Source: Nocardiopsis sp. CC223A | GTDB taxonomy: Bacteria; Actinomycetota; Actinomycetes; Streptosporangiales; Streptosporangiaceae | Reading direction: 5' to 3' | NCBI RefSeq assembly: GCF_030766825.1 | Contig: NZ_JASFDV010000049.1 | Coordinates: forward strand, 1 to 50,920 | DNA length: 50,920 bases | Part shown: in pieces, positions 25,685-34,107 of the stretch | Numbering within the stretch: position 1 is the stretch's first letter | Layout of the letters: every line of letters begins with the position of its first letter | Notes under the pieces: model-generated | Database searches by the model: none | What the model was told of the DNA's origin: nothing | Seen by the model: the letters and a program-made list of their open reading frames with translations, nothing else | Position numbers and translations under genes: made by a program

Positions 25685-26381
25685 CGGACTCGTTCTCCTC
25701 CAGGGATGCGGGCACCGGCTCGGGCGGGCGGAGCACGGTGCGGTCGTCCTTCGACGATATCCCCGGGTCACCCCCGGCTGCGTTGGAATCAAGCTCCCCT
25801 TGGAGCTCATCGCTCAGGCGGCTCGCCCAATCTCGGAGACATCGGTCGGAAACGGCGAGGAGCTCCAGGTAGGGGGCCTCGGGAAAGAAGACCGGGATAC
25901 TGGTCTCGGGCTCTCGGGAACGGCACCAGTTCAGTACCGAGAGGAGGAGGCCGTGCGCGACCACGAGGCGGGGTGCTTCAGCGGTGGGCGGGGGCACGCA
26001 TCCGCTGAGCATCCGCAGCAGGGCTTCGCGCTGGGATTCCTGGGACCCCGGGGGCTGAGTGGTGGGCCCGTGCCCCTTCAACCAGTCGGCGTACTCCAGG
26101 AAGGGCCGACCCTCGAACACCCCATAGTCGGGCTCGTTCAGGCAGGGGTGAACGGATTGAGGACAGTCGATTCCCTCCAGGAGCAGGCGGGCGGTCTGCC
26201 GTGTTCTGGGGAAGGAACTCGTCCAGCAGGAGCGAAGGGCCATCTCCTGAAGGCGAGGGCTGATCGCCTGCGCTTGCCTGACACCTTGCTCGTCCAGGGC
26301 TATGGGGACGTTCGAGTCGCCGTTGACCAGGTAGCGCGCGCTGTATGAGGTACGCCCATGCCGGACGAAGTAGGTGGCCAT
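25677..26381 (-). CDS. Histidine phosphatase superfamily protein
   Basis: This is a 234-aa phosphoglycerate-mutase-like phosphatase. The catalytic RHG is at residues 7-9, the SSFPRTRQTA segment carries the conserved Arg, and the second His is in VVAHGLLLS. A loosely conserved 40-residue tail follows. It removes phosphate from a small molecule. In this operon, with two APH-fold kinases, it may take off a temporary protecting phosphate. Its ATG shares one base with the stop of the kinase gene upstream (TGATG), and its stop overlaps the SerRS start. Confidence 0.87.
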   Translation of the reverse strand: MATYFVRHGRTSYSARYLVNGDSNVPIALDEQGVRQAQAISPRLQEMALRSCWTSSFPRTRQTARLLLEGIDCPQSVHPCLNEPDYGVFEGRPFLEYADWLKGHGPTTQPPGSQESQREALLRMLSGCVPPPTAEAPRLVVAHGLLLSVLNWCRSREPETSIPVFFPEAPYLELLAVSDRCLRDWASRLSDELQGELDSNAAGGDPGISSKDDRTVLRPPEPVPASLEENESDA

Positions 26382-27310
26382 CAGTCCGTCTCCGTTCCTT
26401 GCGACAGACCTCGCATGATTCGGGTCATCGCCGGAGCCCGGGTGTCACCGACATCCAGGTAGTAGAGCAGCCCGTCCAGACACGTGGCCAGACACCATGA
26501 GCGCAGCCTTTCCTTTCCGATCTGCGATGTCTGGGCCGCCAGCGCGAGGCGTTCGGCCGTTCCTCGCCCAAGCCGGTAGTACACGATCCAGAAGGCCCAG
26601 TCGAAGGCTGCGTCCCCGTACATGGGGAGAGGGTCGAGTAGGTGGGGGGTCCCCTCCTCGTCGCAGGCGGTGTTCTCCTGATACAGGTCCCCATGAAGGA
26701 CGGTTCGGTGGAGGCGCGTCTGGCTGAGGGATTCGAGTTCCCGAAGCCCGCCCTGGAGCAGCGGATCGCGCTTGTCCGAATTCAGGGAGTCCAGGCGCTT
26801 GGCCACTCGGGGACGCACCTCCTGATCAAGGAAGGAGGACAGTTCCGGGAACTCGCGGTGTCCCTCCACGGCACGACCCTGTTCGTGTGCGGCCTGGATG
26901 ACCTCAGCGACTCTCCGCGCGTCATCGTCCGGGCGCCGACCACCTCCCGGGCGTCCTCCGATGAGCGACAGTGCCGCAACGGACCGTTCCCCGTCGACTT
27001 CCAGCACACGGGCCGCCTGCACGGTGGACCAAAGCCGCAAGGCCGCGATTTCCCCAGCACAACGATCGGGGTCCGGCCATGCTTTGAGCAGGACGCGTTC
27101 CCCCGCTGGGGCGGCGGCGAGCGCGAGGACGGAGGCATGTCCGGCGTCGTGGTACCCCACGGGTATGAACCCCCATCGCCGGCCTACGGCCGTCAGGGTC
27201 TCTGGGACCGTCGCCAGCCAGTCCGCGACACTGGGGCCGTAGTGCTTGAACAGTCGGTCACGGCAGCCCTGCGGCGGGTCGGAGAGTCCGGAACGGATCA
27301 GCTCAGGCAC
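26381..27310 (-). CDS. APH-fold small-molecule kinase
   Basis: This is a 309-aa aminoglycoside-phosphotransferase-fold kinase. K76 in VLLKAW is the likely ATP lysine, HGDLYQEN (206-213) is the catalytic loop, and LLDPLPMYGDAAFDW holds the metal-binding Asp near 226. The DP-x-P-MYGD shape recalls streptomycin 6-kinase/hydroxyurea-kinase relatives. It could phosphorylate a pathway intermediate or give self-resistance. The GTG start overlaps the SAM synthetase stop by 13 bases. Confidence 0.83.
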   Translation of the reverse strand: MPELIRSGLSDPPQGCRDRLFKHYGPSVADWLATVPETLTAVGRRWGFIPVGYHDAGHASVLALAAAPAGERVLLKAWPDPDRCAGEIAALRLWSTVQAARVLEVDGERSVAALSLIGGRPGGGRRPDDDARRVAEVIQAAHEQGRAVEGHREFPELSSFLDQEVRPRVAKRLDSLNSDKRDPLLQGGLRELESLSQTRLHRTVLHGDLYQENTACDEEGTPHLLDPLPMYGDAAFDWAFWIVYYRLGRGTAERLALAAQTSQIGKERLRSWCLATCLDGLLYYLDVGDTRAPAMTRIMRGLSQGTETD

Positions 27311-28548
27311 ACACCCTCCCGCACGATCTCGTCCGTCAGCTCAGGAAAGGACCCCAAGGCCTCCGCCACGAGCGCTTGCACCTTGTCCGGCTGGGCATCC
27401 TGTGCGGCAAGCCGGACGAGGACCCGTCCGGGGCGGTCGAGCGGCTGCCCGGTGGTGCTCACCAGATGGACCTCGGCGTATCCACCGGTCTCCTCGTAAA
27501 GGCGGTGGGCGAGACGCTCAGCAGCCAGGTTGTAGAGCTTGCCGACGTGGTAGACGGGGTTCTTGCCGTTCGCTCCCTCCATGTTCATCGGCCGCAGCGG
27601 TGTGATGAGCCCGTTGACCCGGTTGCCCCGTCCGACGACGCCTTCGTCCCCGGACTCGATGGAACTGCCGGTGTAGGTCAGGTAGAGCTCATCATGGGAG
27701 GGAACGTCACGGGCATTGAGCCGGACATCGACATCTGCCCCCGGAAACCGGAGCCCTGCGATCCGGTGGGATTCCTCGCGGACCGTTTCCACGTTGCGGA
27801 GGTAGGCCGCACGGCTCGTCACGTGAGAGGACTTCTGCGGCACGCACAGCACCAGGTCCGCTCGCTCGCCGTCCCAGCAGCCCATCACCTTGACGTCGCT
27901 CCCGCACCACGGGTATGCCTTCGTGAACGGCCCGGGGGCGGAGAAGGTGTCGGCGAGTTCGCGGACGAGCCCTTCGAAGGGGCTTCTCGGGGCCCAACCC
28001 GTGCCGAGCGAGGTGTCGTTCGCCAGCAGTGTGCGTCGTTCGCGTAGGTCACCGGCGTCTCGGGGAGCGAACCACCTGCTGCGTTCGGGAATTTCCTCGC
28101 TGGTGATCACCGCTCCGGGGCTGGGGTTCGCGGTGACGTTGAGCGCGATGTCCAGGTGTTCGGCCGCTTCGGGGAGCCGTTCCCGGAAGAACGTGCGCAC
28201 GGTGGACTCGATCAGCTCTTCCACGGGCAGGAACTCGTCCGCGTAGCGGTGGGCGGCCCGTCCGTTCACGAGGACGCGAACCGGCGCGACCATTCGGCCT
28301 CCGCCGTAGCGGACTTCGCTGGCTCCGCCCAAGAGGGCCAGCTTGTCGAAGTTGTGGTGCAGGATCACGCCGAAGCGTTCCAGGGTGAAGGCACTGTAGG
28401 CCCTGGACAGCGCTTCGGCCAGGTGGTCTGCCATGGTGTCGGGATGGCCGAGCCCCTTGCGTTCGACGATGCTGATGGTGTCGTCGAACGGGACTCCGGT
28501 CCTGATGGTCAACCGACCCGTGTCGGGCCTGGGCCCGGATTGCTCCAT
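27298..28548 (-). CDS. Archaeal-type S-adenosylmethionine synthetase
   Basis: This 416-aa protein belongs to the archaeal methionine adenosyltransferase family (PF01941), not the bacterial MetK family. Signatures are [13 protein letters not shown] (29-41), [12 protein letters not shown] (64-75), [11 protein letters not shown] (177-187) and [12 protein letters not shown] (306-317) followed by [18 protein letters not shown]. It joins methionine, or an analogue, with ATP to give the sulfonium product. An extra, phylogenetically foreign enzyme in a biosynthetic operon suggests a dedicated SAM supply or an altered substrate. AGGAGT precedes the ATG by six bases. It lies 62 bases after the second kinase gene. 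Confidence 0.92.
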   Translation of the reverse strand: MEQSGPRPDTGRLTIRTGVPFDDTISIVERKGLGHPDTMADHLAEALSRAYSAFTLERFGVILHHNFDKLALLGGASEVRYGGGRMVAPVRVLVNGRAAHRYADEFLPVEELIESTVRTFFRERLPEAAEHLDIALNVTANPSPGAVITSEEIPERSRWFAPRDAGDLRERRTLLANDTSLGTGWAPRSPFEGLVRELADTFSAPGPFTKAYPWCGSDVKVMGCWDGERADLVLCVPQKSSHVTSRAAYLRNVETVREESHRIAGLRFPGADVDVRLNARDVPSHDELYLTYTGSSIESGDEGVVGRGNRVNGLITPLRPMNMEGANGKNPVYHVGKLYNLAAERLAHRLYEETGGYAEVHLVSTTGQPLDRPGRVLVRLAAQDAQPDKVQALVAEALGSFPELTDEIVREGVCLS

Positions 28549-28610
28549 ACGTACTCCTGGCTTGGTGGTCGGAAGTGGCCGAGCGGACTCGGGGCGCTCG
28601 GCGAATATGC

Positions 28611-29648
28611 CTATCGGGGGACGCCCAGATCGAACGCCTCGGTTATCGCGTGAGCGGCGATGCGGGACACGTTCATGGGTTTCGGTTCCTCCATCAGCCG
28701 TCGGAGGCTCCTTCTGGTCGCTGCATTCGGGCAGAGGGCAGGCCGCCGATCCAGCCACAGGAGAATGCGCCAGGCCATGACGGGGCCGGGAACCTGGAGC
28801 CGCTCGAGCCGTTCGTGCTGAATGCGTCGGGAGCTGGTGAGGTACAGCAGATCGCGGAGTGCGTGGAAGAGTGCGTCCGCGTGGTCGCAGGCAGCAGGCC
28901 CACGGGCGCAGGCCTCCCAGTCGACGACCGATACGCGGTCGCCGCTGGAGATGAAATGCTCTGCCTTGAGGTCTCCGTGCAGGTAGACGACGGGCTCCAA
29001 CGCGAGGCTCTCAAGTGCGGTGCCGAGGTCGTCCCACCAGGGCCGTGCGCGGGCCCGGGAGGAGAACTGGCCCATGAGGAAGCCGCGGTGGGTCGGTGCG
29101 TCGTCGGCCGACCGGTTCCACCCGGCTCCGGGCGGTGTGCCGGGTGGTGCGGGGTGGATCCTGCGGCCGAGCTCGATGACCTGCTCCACAAAGGCGTTCA
29201 GGCCGTTCCGTGTCCTGACCGTGCCGACGTGACCCGGAAGGTGACGGAAGACGGTCCACATGGTGGAGTCCGTCGACCCTGCACCGAGCACCTCCGGGAC
29301 ACTTACCCCGAGCCCGTCGGCTCTGGCGGTGGCGATGACCTCGCGCTCCTGGCGGAGCGACGGTTCGATGCCGCGGTACTCCTTGAGGAACGCCGTTCCC
29401 GATGCGTTCGTGAAGGTGCGGGAGAAGGGCTTCTCGCATCGGAGCCGGAACGGCCCGAACGGTGCTCCCACCGGGGCTTCGCAGGACGTTCGTCGCCCCA
29501 CTCGTGCGGACTCGGATACATCGGGGCCGGACAGGCTGACCGGTGACGAACCCTGCTCGGCGCCACGCGCGTCATCGTGAGGATGGGTGGGACACCGGTC
29601 TGGAGGGAGGACCATGGTGGTCTCTACACCGCCGTCTCGTCGATGCAT
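28611..29648 (-). CDS. Phosphotransferase-family (APH-fold) kinase
   Basis: This is a 345-aa APH-fold kinase. Residues 1-58 have no recognised domain. The kinase lobe follows, with K89 in TAFLKEYRG, the catalytic YLHGDLKAEHFI (HGD at 224-226), and VVDWEACARGPAACDHAD, whose Asp at 243 binds metal. It is the first gene of the minus-strand operon and differs clearly from the second kinase, so each probably has its own substrate. The ATG at 29648 follows GGGGAG by eight bases; ATGs at 29687 and 29615 are alternatives. Confidence 0.8.
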   Translation of the reverse strand: MHRRDGGVETTMVLPPDRCPTHPHDDARGAEQGSSPVSLSGPDVSESARVGRRTSCEAPVGAPFGPFRLRCEKPFSRTFTNASGTAFLKEYRGIEPSLRQEREVIATARADGLGVSVPEVLGAGSTDSTMWTVFRHLPGHVGTVRTRNGLNAFVEQVIELGRRIHPAPPGTPPGAGWNRSADDAPTHRGFLMGQFSSRARARPWWDDLGTALESLALEPVVYLHGDLKAEHFISSGDRVSVVDWEACARGPAACDHADALFHALRDLLYLTSSRRIQHERLERLQVPGPVMAWRILLWLDRRPALCPNAATRRSLRRLMEEPKPMNVSRIAAHAITEAFDLGVPR

Positions 29649-29887
29649 GGGCCGAACTCCCCGCCGTGGAAGATCCGTCGAATACATCGAGAAGTCTCGT
29701 CCGGATCGGAAACGCCGGGTAGTGAGAGGGCCTCCCCGTCGAAGAAAGGAGGTCAGGGCGTTTTCTGTCCGTCAAGGTGAGAGTCGGTCGCACGTTCACG
29801 GCGTTCCATCGGGAGGAATCCGGTGGTGACACCGGAGACTTCGCACGGTTAGCGTGTCGGGGAGAGCGTCTCCACGGAAAGCGGGAC
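29649..29887. promoter_or_regulatory. Divergent promoter region of the aaRS-paralogue cluster
   Basis: These 239 bases separate the seven-gene minus operon from the plus-strand regulator/reductase pair, so both promoters and probably the regulator's operators lie here. I see AAAGGAGG near 29744 but no start at proper distance, and no clear dyad. Confidence 0.35.
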
Positions 29888-31417
29888 ATGCCTTCTGCCA
29901 CGACTACGCGCCATGACCTGAGTTGCGCGACTCGCCTCCGGGAATCGATGCGAGGCGCTGCCGGAATACTGGGCCAGGACGCCTCTTCGGACGGGCTTCG
30001 GGAGCGGATCGCCTTCGCCATAGACGACTGCTGTGGCCACCCCCGCCTCAAATGCTTTCGCCTGGCTGCGGGGTGGACCGTCACCTCTGCGATCGACAAC
30101 TTCCATCGGATGTGCGATCGGGAAGGGTTCAAACGGCGAGGGCTGACTGAGCGCTCCTGGCGCCAGTGGGAGGCCGGAGACCGACCGAGCCGGGACTACG
30201 AGGACTTGCTGTGCAGGCTCTTCGGAACCGGTCCTGTGCAGCTCGGCTTCGCGGCGGATTACACGTGCCGTCCGGCTAACCCCCAGCGGGAACTGTCGTT
30301 GCCCCGGCCACGGGTACCGACGGAGTTCACTCTGCGGAAGAGCATCGGCGGTCGCTCCTCCTCGGTACTCAGCTTCGGGCACTCATTCGATGCCGAGGCG
30401 GAAGTGATCATGTCAGCGGCCCGCGAATCCGCCCATTTCACGCAACAGGCCGAAAGGACCAACGTGGGACCTCACACCTTGGAACAACTCGACGCCGATC
30501 TCAGAAACCTCATCAGGGCATATCCCGGTCGCCCGGTCTTCCCCACCTTCCTGGAGCTCGTCGACTTGCGTAACCGCGCCTTCGATCTACTGGAGGGACA
30601 GCAGTACCCGGCGCAGAGTCGGGACCTGTATCTCATCGCCGGGGTCACCTGCGGTGTCATGTCGAACGCATCCTTCGACCTGGGGCATATGGACGCTGCG
30701 GCGACCCAGGCCCGTACGGCCTACCTCTGTGCTGAGCTGGCCGGTAGCGACTGGTTGCGGACATGGGTGCGCGGCATGCAGAGTCTGATCGCGTACTGGG
30801 GCGACCACTTCGAGGAGGCCGTCAGCCTCGCATCGTCTATCCGTGAGTCCGTCTCAGGACAGGGATCGGCTGCCGTGCGGCTCGCCAGCATCGAGGCCCG
30901 GGCGCACGCCCGGATGGGGAACGCCGAGGGCGTGGAAACGGCTCTGGCCGCTGCAACGAACGCTCGGGAGACCGCGGATCACCCGGACGAGTACGGCGGA
31001 ATGATGGACTTTCCCCTGGAGAAGCAGCTTTTTTACGACAGCACCTGCCAGGTGTGGCTGGGCGGTCAGCCCAGGTTGCACCGTGCCGTCAGGGAAGCCT
31101 CCCGAGCGGTTTCGATGTTCGAGCAGGCTCCACCGGGGCAGCGGCGGATCGGGGAGATGTGCCTGGCACGCCTCGATCTCGCTGCGGCCCGTCTCGGGTC
31201 GGGCGAACTCGATGGCACGGTCGAGCAGGTACGCGCGGTGTTCTCGGATGCGGCGAACCGGCGTACGGACAGCGTGAAGCGCAGGCTCCAACAGGTGCGG
31301 ATCCAACTGGAGGCGCCTCGGGTACGGACCTCGCCTCTGGCGGCGGTGCTTCGCGATGAGATCATCGAGTTCTGCGCCCCGCCGTCCCCCGCTCTCCCCG
31401 AAGGACATACGCCATGA
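29888..31417 (+). CDS. HTH/TPR-type cluster regulator
   Basis: This is a 509-aa probable regulator. The N-terminal third (about residues 20-115) contains a divergent XRE-like helix-turn-helix around FRLAAGWTVTSAIDNFHR and LTERSWRQWEAGDRPS. The rest is helical and repeat-like (for example LGHMDAAATQARTAYLCAEL, and ARAHARMGNAEGVETALAAA), consistent with TPR repeats that sense a ligand or peptide. The C-terminus overlaps the reductase start (ATGA), so the two are one unit. It is divergent from the biosynthetic operon and is the obvious controller. A GTG at 29777 is in frame but lacks a ribosome site at proper distance. Confidence 0.75.
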   Translation: MPSATTTRHDLSCATRLRESMRGAAGILGQDASSDGLRERIAFAIDDCCGHPRLKCFRLAAGWTVTSAIDNFHRMCDREGFKRRGLTERSWRQWEAGDRPSRDYEDLLCRLFGTGPVQLGFAADYTCRPANPQRELSLPRPRVPTEFTLRKSIGGRSSSVLSFGHSFDAEAEVIMSAARESAHFTQQAERTNVGPHTLEQLDADLRNLIRAYPGRPVFPTFLELVDLRNRAFDLLEGQQYPAQSRDLYLIAGVTCGVMSNASFDLGHMDAAATQARTAYLCAELAGSDWLRTWVRGMQSLIAYWGDHFEEAVSLASSIRESVSGQGSAAVRLASIEARAHARMGNAEGVETALAAATNARETADHPDEYGGMMDFPLEKQLFYDSTCQVWLGGQPRLHRAVREASRAVSMFEQAPPGQRRIGEMCLARLDLAAARLGSGELDGTVEQVRAVFSDAANRRTDSVKRRLQQVRIQLEAPRVRTSPLAAVLRDEIIEFCAPPSPALPEGHTP

Positions 31418-32259
31418 AGAGCCCGGTCACCGTCGGTCTGCTGCACCCCGGCCAGATGGGCGCCGCCATCGGGCACGAACTCACCAAGGCGGGTGTCCGT
31501 GTCCTCTGGTGTCCAGCAGGGCGAAGTGAGGCGAGCGTCCGGCGCGCTGAGCAGGCCGGGCTCGGCGCCGTTCCCGAACTGGGGGTTTTGCTGGGGAACT
31601 CATCCGTGGTGATCTCCCTCTGCCCGCCGGCCGCCGCCGAGGAGACGGCCGATTCGGTGCGGGAGACGGGTTTCTCCGGTGTCTTCGTCGAAGCCAACGC
31701 CATCAGCCCCGACCGTGCGGAGTGGATCGCGACCGACATGATCGCCCAAGGTGCGCGCGCCGTGGACGGGTGCGTCATCGGTCCTCCCCCCGGAGGTTCC
31801 GTGGACACCCACCTTTACCTCGCAGGTGATGCAGAGGATGCGGCAGTGATCGCAGAGCTGTTCGCGGACACCGCCGTCATCCCGATCCCGATGGAGAAAC
31901 CCCTGGGGGCCGCCTCAGCGCTGAAGATGGCCTACGGCTCCTACCAGAAGGCGGCTTGCGCCCTGGCGGGCGTTGCACAGGCGCTGGGCCGTATCCACGG
32001 CGTGGACGAGCACTTGACGGCGGAAGCGCGCCGCCTGGCCAAGTCCCCGCTGGCCGCTCCGGAGTATTTGACGGGGGTCGCGGCCAAGGCGTGGCGTTGG
32101 GCTCCGGAGATGCGGGAGGTGTCCCGGAGCCTGGTGGCCGCTGGTCTTCCCCGGGAGATGGCCGAGGCCGCAGCCAGGGTGTTCGACTTCTGGGAGCAGG
32201 ACAAGGACGACCAGGAACTGCCGTTGCCGCAGATCCTTGACCAGCTCAAACGAAGCTGA
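31414..32259 (+). CDS. 6PGDH-like NAD(P)-dependent reductase with DUF1932 domain
   Basis: This 281-aa protein has an N-terminal Rossmann domain (VGLLHPGQMGAAIG, residues 6-19). Its C-terminal helical domain is of the DUF1932 type, with ALKMAYGSYQKAACAL in the active-site helix. Relatives include beta-hydroxyacid dehydrogenases and imine reductases. It may reduce an imine or ketone intermediate of the neighbouring pathway. Its ATG overlaps the regulator stop. No clear terminator separates it from the convergent DUF397 gene. Confidence 0.83.
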   Translation: MKSPVTVGLLHPGQMGAAIGHELTKAGVRVLWCPAGRSEASVRRAEQAGLGAVPELGVLLGNSSVVISLCPPAAAEETADSVRETGFSGVFVEANAISPDRAEWIATDMIAQGARAVDGCVIGPPPGGSVDTHLYLAGDAEDAAVIAELFADTAVIPIPMEKPLGAASALKMAYGSYQKAACALAGVAQALGRIHGVDEHLTAEARRLAKSPLAAPEYLTGVAAKAWRWAPEMREVSRSLVAAGLPREMAEAAARVFDFWEQDKDDQELPLPQILDQLKRS

Positions 32260-32326
32260 CGAGGACGCCGCGCATATCGGCGCTGCATACACTCCGGCCT
32301 CGACGCCGAGTCCGTCTGGTCGTCAC

Positions 32327-32503
32327 CTATGAGTCGAGGCGGCGGAGGGTCTTGAGGAGCGCGATCCAATCCTTGCTGACGAAGGACAGGTGCCCCGACT
32401 CTCTGTTCCGGGTGTCGCGCACGTCCGCTCCGGTGCTGTGCTCTCGGACCTCGACGCACTCGTTGGTGCCACCGCTGTAGCTGCTCTTGTGCCAGTCACT
32501 CAT
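32327..32503 (-). CDS. DUF397 small protein
   Basis: This is a 58-aa DUF397 protein with the classic start MSDWHKSSYSGG, then ECVEVREH, VRDTRNR and a terminal WIALL helix. In actinomycetes such proteins are encoded next to DUF5753-type XRE regulators and act as their partner or antagonist. The ATG overlaps the regulator stop by eight bases (ATGAGTGA), which fixes the start and shows coupling. Confidence 0.9.
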   Translation of the reverse strand: MSDWHKSSYSGGTNECVEVREHSTGADVRDTRNRESGHLSFVSKDWIALLKTLRRLDS

Positions 32504-33323
32504 CGTCGATCGCCTTCATCTCGTCGTGGATGGCTTGCAGGGTCTCCTGCGGGTCCCTGGCGGTGCCCTGGAGGGCCGTGAACACCATACGGCTTCGGCT
32601 GATGTCGGCTGAGCCGGAGATGATGCGGCCCTCCTCAGCCGATTCCATGTACACCACGTCGGGTTCGTCCGCGGTGGTGATGATCCGCCTGGGTCCGGAC
32701 GTTCCGGCGTGCCTGGACGCTCGGACCGGGAGCATCTGGACGGTGACCCGTTCGCGCTCGATCTGGTCGGCCACGTAGGCCAACTGTTCGTGCTGGACCT
32801 GCCCGGACCCGTAGCGGCGCCAGAGTACGCTCTGGTCGATGATCAGCCAGATCAGCGGAGACGAGGCCTCCGCCATGCGCTTCGCCCGGTTGGTCCTCTC
32901 CTCGGCCAGGGCGAGGACCTGCTCCGGGGTGAGCCACGGCTCCCCGTACCGGATGAGCGCGTACGAGTAGGCCTGCGTCTGGAGGTACACCGGGAACACG
33001 AGCGGCTGGTACTCGAACAGCGCGTCGGCGGCGTGGGTGCGCTTGGTGACCTCGTGAAGCCACACCTGGCGGCCGGACCCCGTCAGCTCCTCCCAGAGCC
33101 TGTCCAGCCTCCCGTCGCTCTCCAGGACCTCGTCCAGGAACTTCCTCAACCAGGGCCGCGCCATGGCCCGGCCGTTCTCGATGTCGGACACGTGGGAGTC
33201 GCTGATCGTCGTGCCCCGCTTGCTGATCCTTCGGGCCAGGGCCTGCTGGGTCAGCTCCGCCTCCACGCGCAGCCTGCGCAGTTCCCGTCCGAAGGTCTTC
33301 AGAGCCCGTTCGTCCGTGTGCAT
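32496..33323 (-). CDS. XRE regulator with DUF5753 domain
   Basis: This is a 275-aa regulator. The XRE HTH spans about residues 11-70 (LRVEAELTQQALARRISKRG, SDSHVSDIENG), and a DUF5753 ligand-like domain covers about 95-265 (QTQAYSYALI, WLIIDQSVLWRRYGS, VTVQMLP). Together with the DUF397 gene and the divergent ATP-binding protein it forms a triad very common in Nocardiopsis and Streptomyces, involved in development or secondary-metabolism control. Repeats at 33361-33390 may be its operator. Confidence 0.9.
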   Translation of the reverse strand: MHTDERALKTFGRELRRLRVEAELTQQALARRISKRGTTISDSHVSDIENGRAMARPWLRKFLDEVLESDGRLDRLWEELTGSGRQVWLHEVTKRTHAADALFEYQPLVFPVYLQTQAYSYALIRYGEPWLTPEQVLALAEERTNRAKRMAEASSPLIWLIIDQSVLWRRYGSGQVQHEQLAYVADQIERERVTVQMLPVRASRHAGTSGPRRIITTADEPDVVYMESAEEGRIISGSADISRSRMVFTALQGTARDPQETLQAIHDEMKAIDDE

Positions 33324-33360
33324 GTGGCCATAGGAACACAACGGGCGATGGTCGGTGGGG

Positions 33361-33390
33361 GATTCCAGGGAATTCCAGGGTTGCTTGGAA
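33361..33390. promoter_or_regulatory. Direct repeats in divergent promoter
   Basis: ATTCCAGGG occurs at 33362-33370 and 33372-33380 with a 10-bp period, followed by CTTGGAA. This gives the palindromic-looking TTCCAGGGAA. It lies between the XRE gene and the ATP-binding protein gene and is a plausible XRE operator. Confidence 0.4.
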
Positions 33391-33498
33391 GATTCGGGAG
33401 CTCTCCGGGCAGCCTTCACGCGGCATCGCCCCAGGCCACATCCTTTCTTCGCGGGCCCGCAGCCATCAGCGCGACGACGAAAGGAACCGGTGGAATCC

Positions 33499-33996
33499 AT
33501 GTCTCCCACCCGGCAGCCCCTCGACCTGCCCCGGCGGATCCGCTGCACGGACCCGGACCGGGGCTCCCTGGAATGCGGGCACCGGCTCTGGCACCTCAAG
33601 GCCGCCCGCAGCTGGGCCGCCCACGTGGCCCGCACGACCCCGGCCTGCGCGCATCCCCTGTTGCTGTCCTTGTCGGAGCTGCACGCCAACGCCCTTGAGC
33701 ACTCGGCTTCGGGGCTTCCCGGAGGGCGGGTGCGCATCGAGATCGAGCGTCGGCGACGCCTGTTCCTGCTCCGGGTCACCGATGACGGCCCCAGGCCCGG
33801 TACCCCGGTGACCTTTCCCGAGGTGGTGGCCCGAAGCGGTGCGGCGGACGCGGCAGAGATGCCCGGTGAGGGCGGTTACGGGCTGGGCCTGGTGGAGGCG
33901 ATGTCCCTGTACTGGGACTTCACCCAAGACCCCGGCGGCCCGCTCACCGTGCGCGCCGCCTTCGACCGCTCGGGGCAGCTCCGGGCCTCTCCTTGA
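33499..33996 (+). CDS. Anti-sigma-factor-like ATP-binding protein
   Basis: This is a 165-aa GHKL ATPase of the RsbW/HATPase_c_2 group. The N box is in LSLSELHANALEHS, VTDDGPRPG forms the G1 region, and GEGGYGLGLVEAMS is the G2 lid. Such proteins phosphorylate anti-anti-sigma factors or partner proteins, and are commonly divergent from XRE/DUF397 pairs. A GTG at 33490 has a closer ribosome site (AAGGA) than the ATG used here, so the start may be three codons earlier. Confidence 0.85.
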   Translation: MSPTRQPLDLPRRIRCTDPDRGSLECGHRLWHLKAARSWAAHVARTTPACAHPLLLSLSELHANALEHSASGLPGGRVRIEIERRRRLFLLRVTDDGPRPGTPVTFPEVVARSGAADAAEMPGEGGYGLGLVEAMSLYWDFTQDPGGPLTVRAAFDRSGQLRASP

Positions 33997-34028
33997 CCCT
34001 TTCTCCGGTCAGAGGCCGGTACGAAGAC

Positions 34029-34062
34029 GGGCTCAGAAGGCGCGCCAACGCCCGCTGAGCCC
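34029..34062 (+). terminator. Terminator after ATP-binding protein
   Basis: GGGCTCAG (34029-34036) and CTGAGCCC (34055-34062) form a perfect 8-bp outer stem, with an inner GGCG/CGCC pair. It begins 33 bases past the stop. Confidence 0.6.
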
Positions 34063-34107
34063 TCGATCCCGAACTCCGATCTGCGACAACCGAGAAAACA
34101 GGATCCG

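Noticed and set aside
24215..26008. 597-codon plus-strand frame opposite SerRS and neighbours
   Set aside because: Low-complexity Gly/Val/Leu composition; the opposite strand carries intact SerRS motifs.
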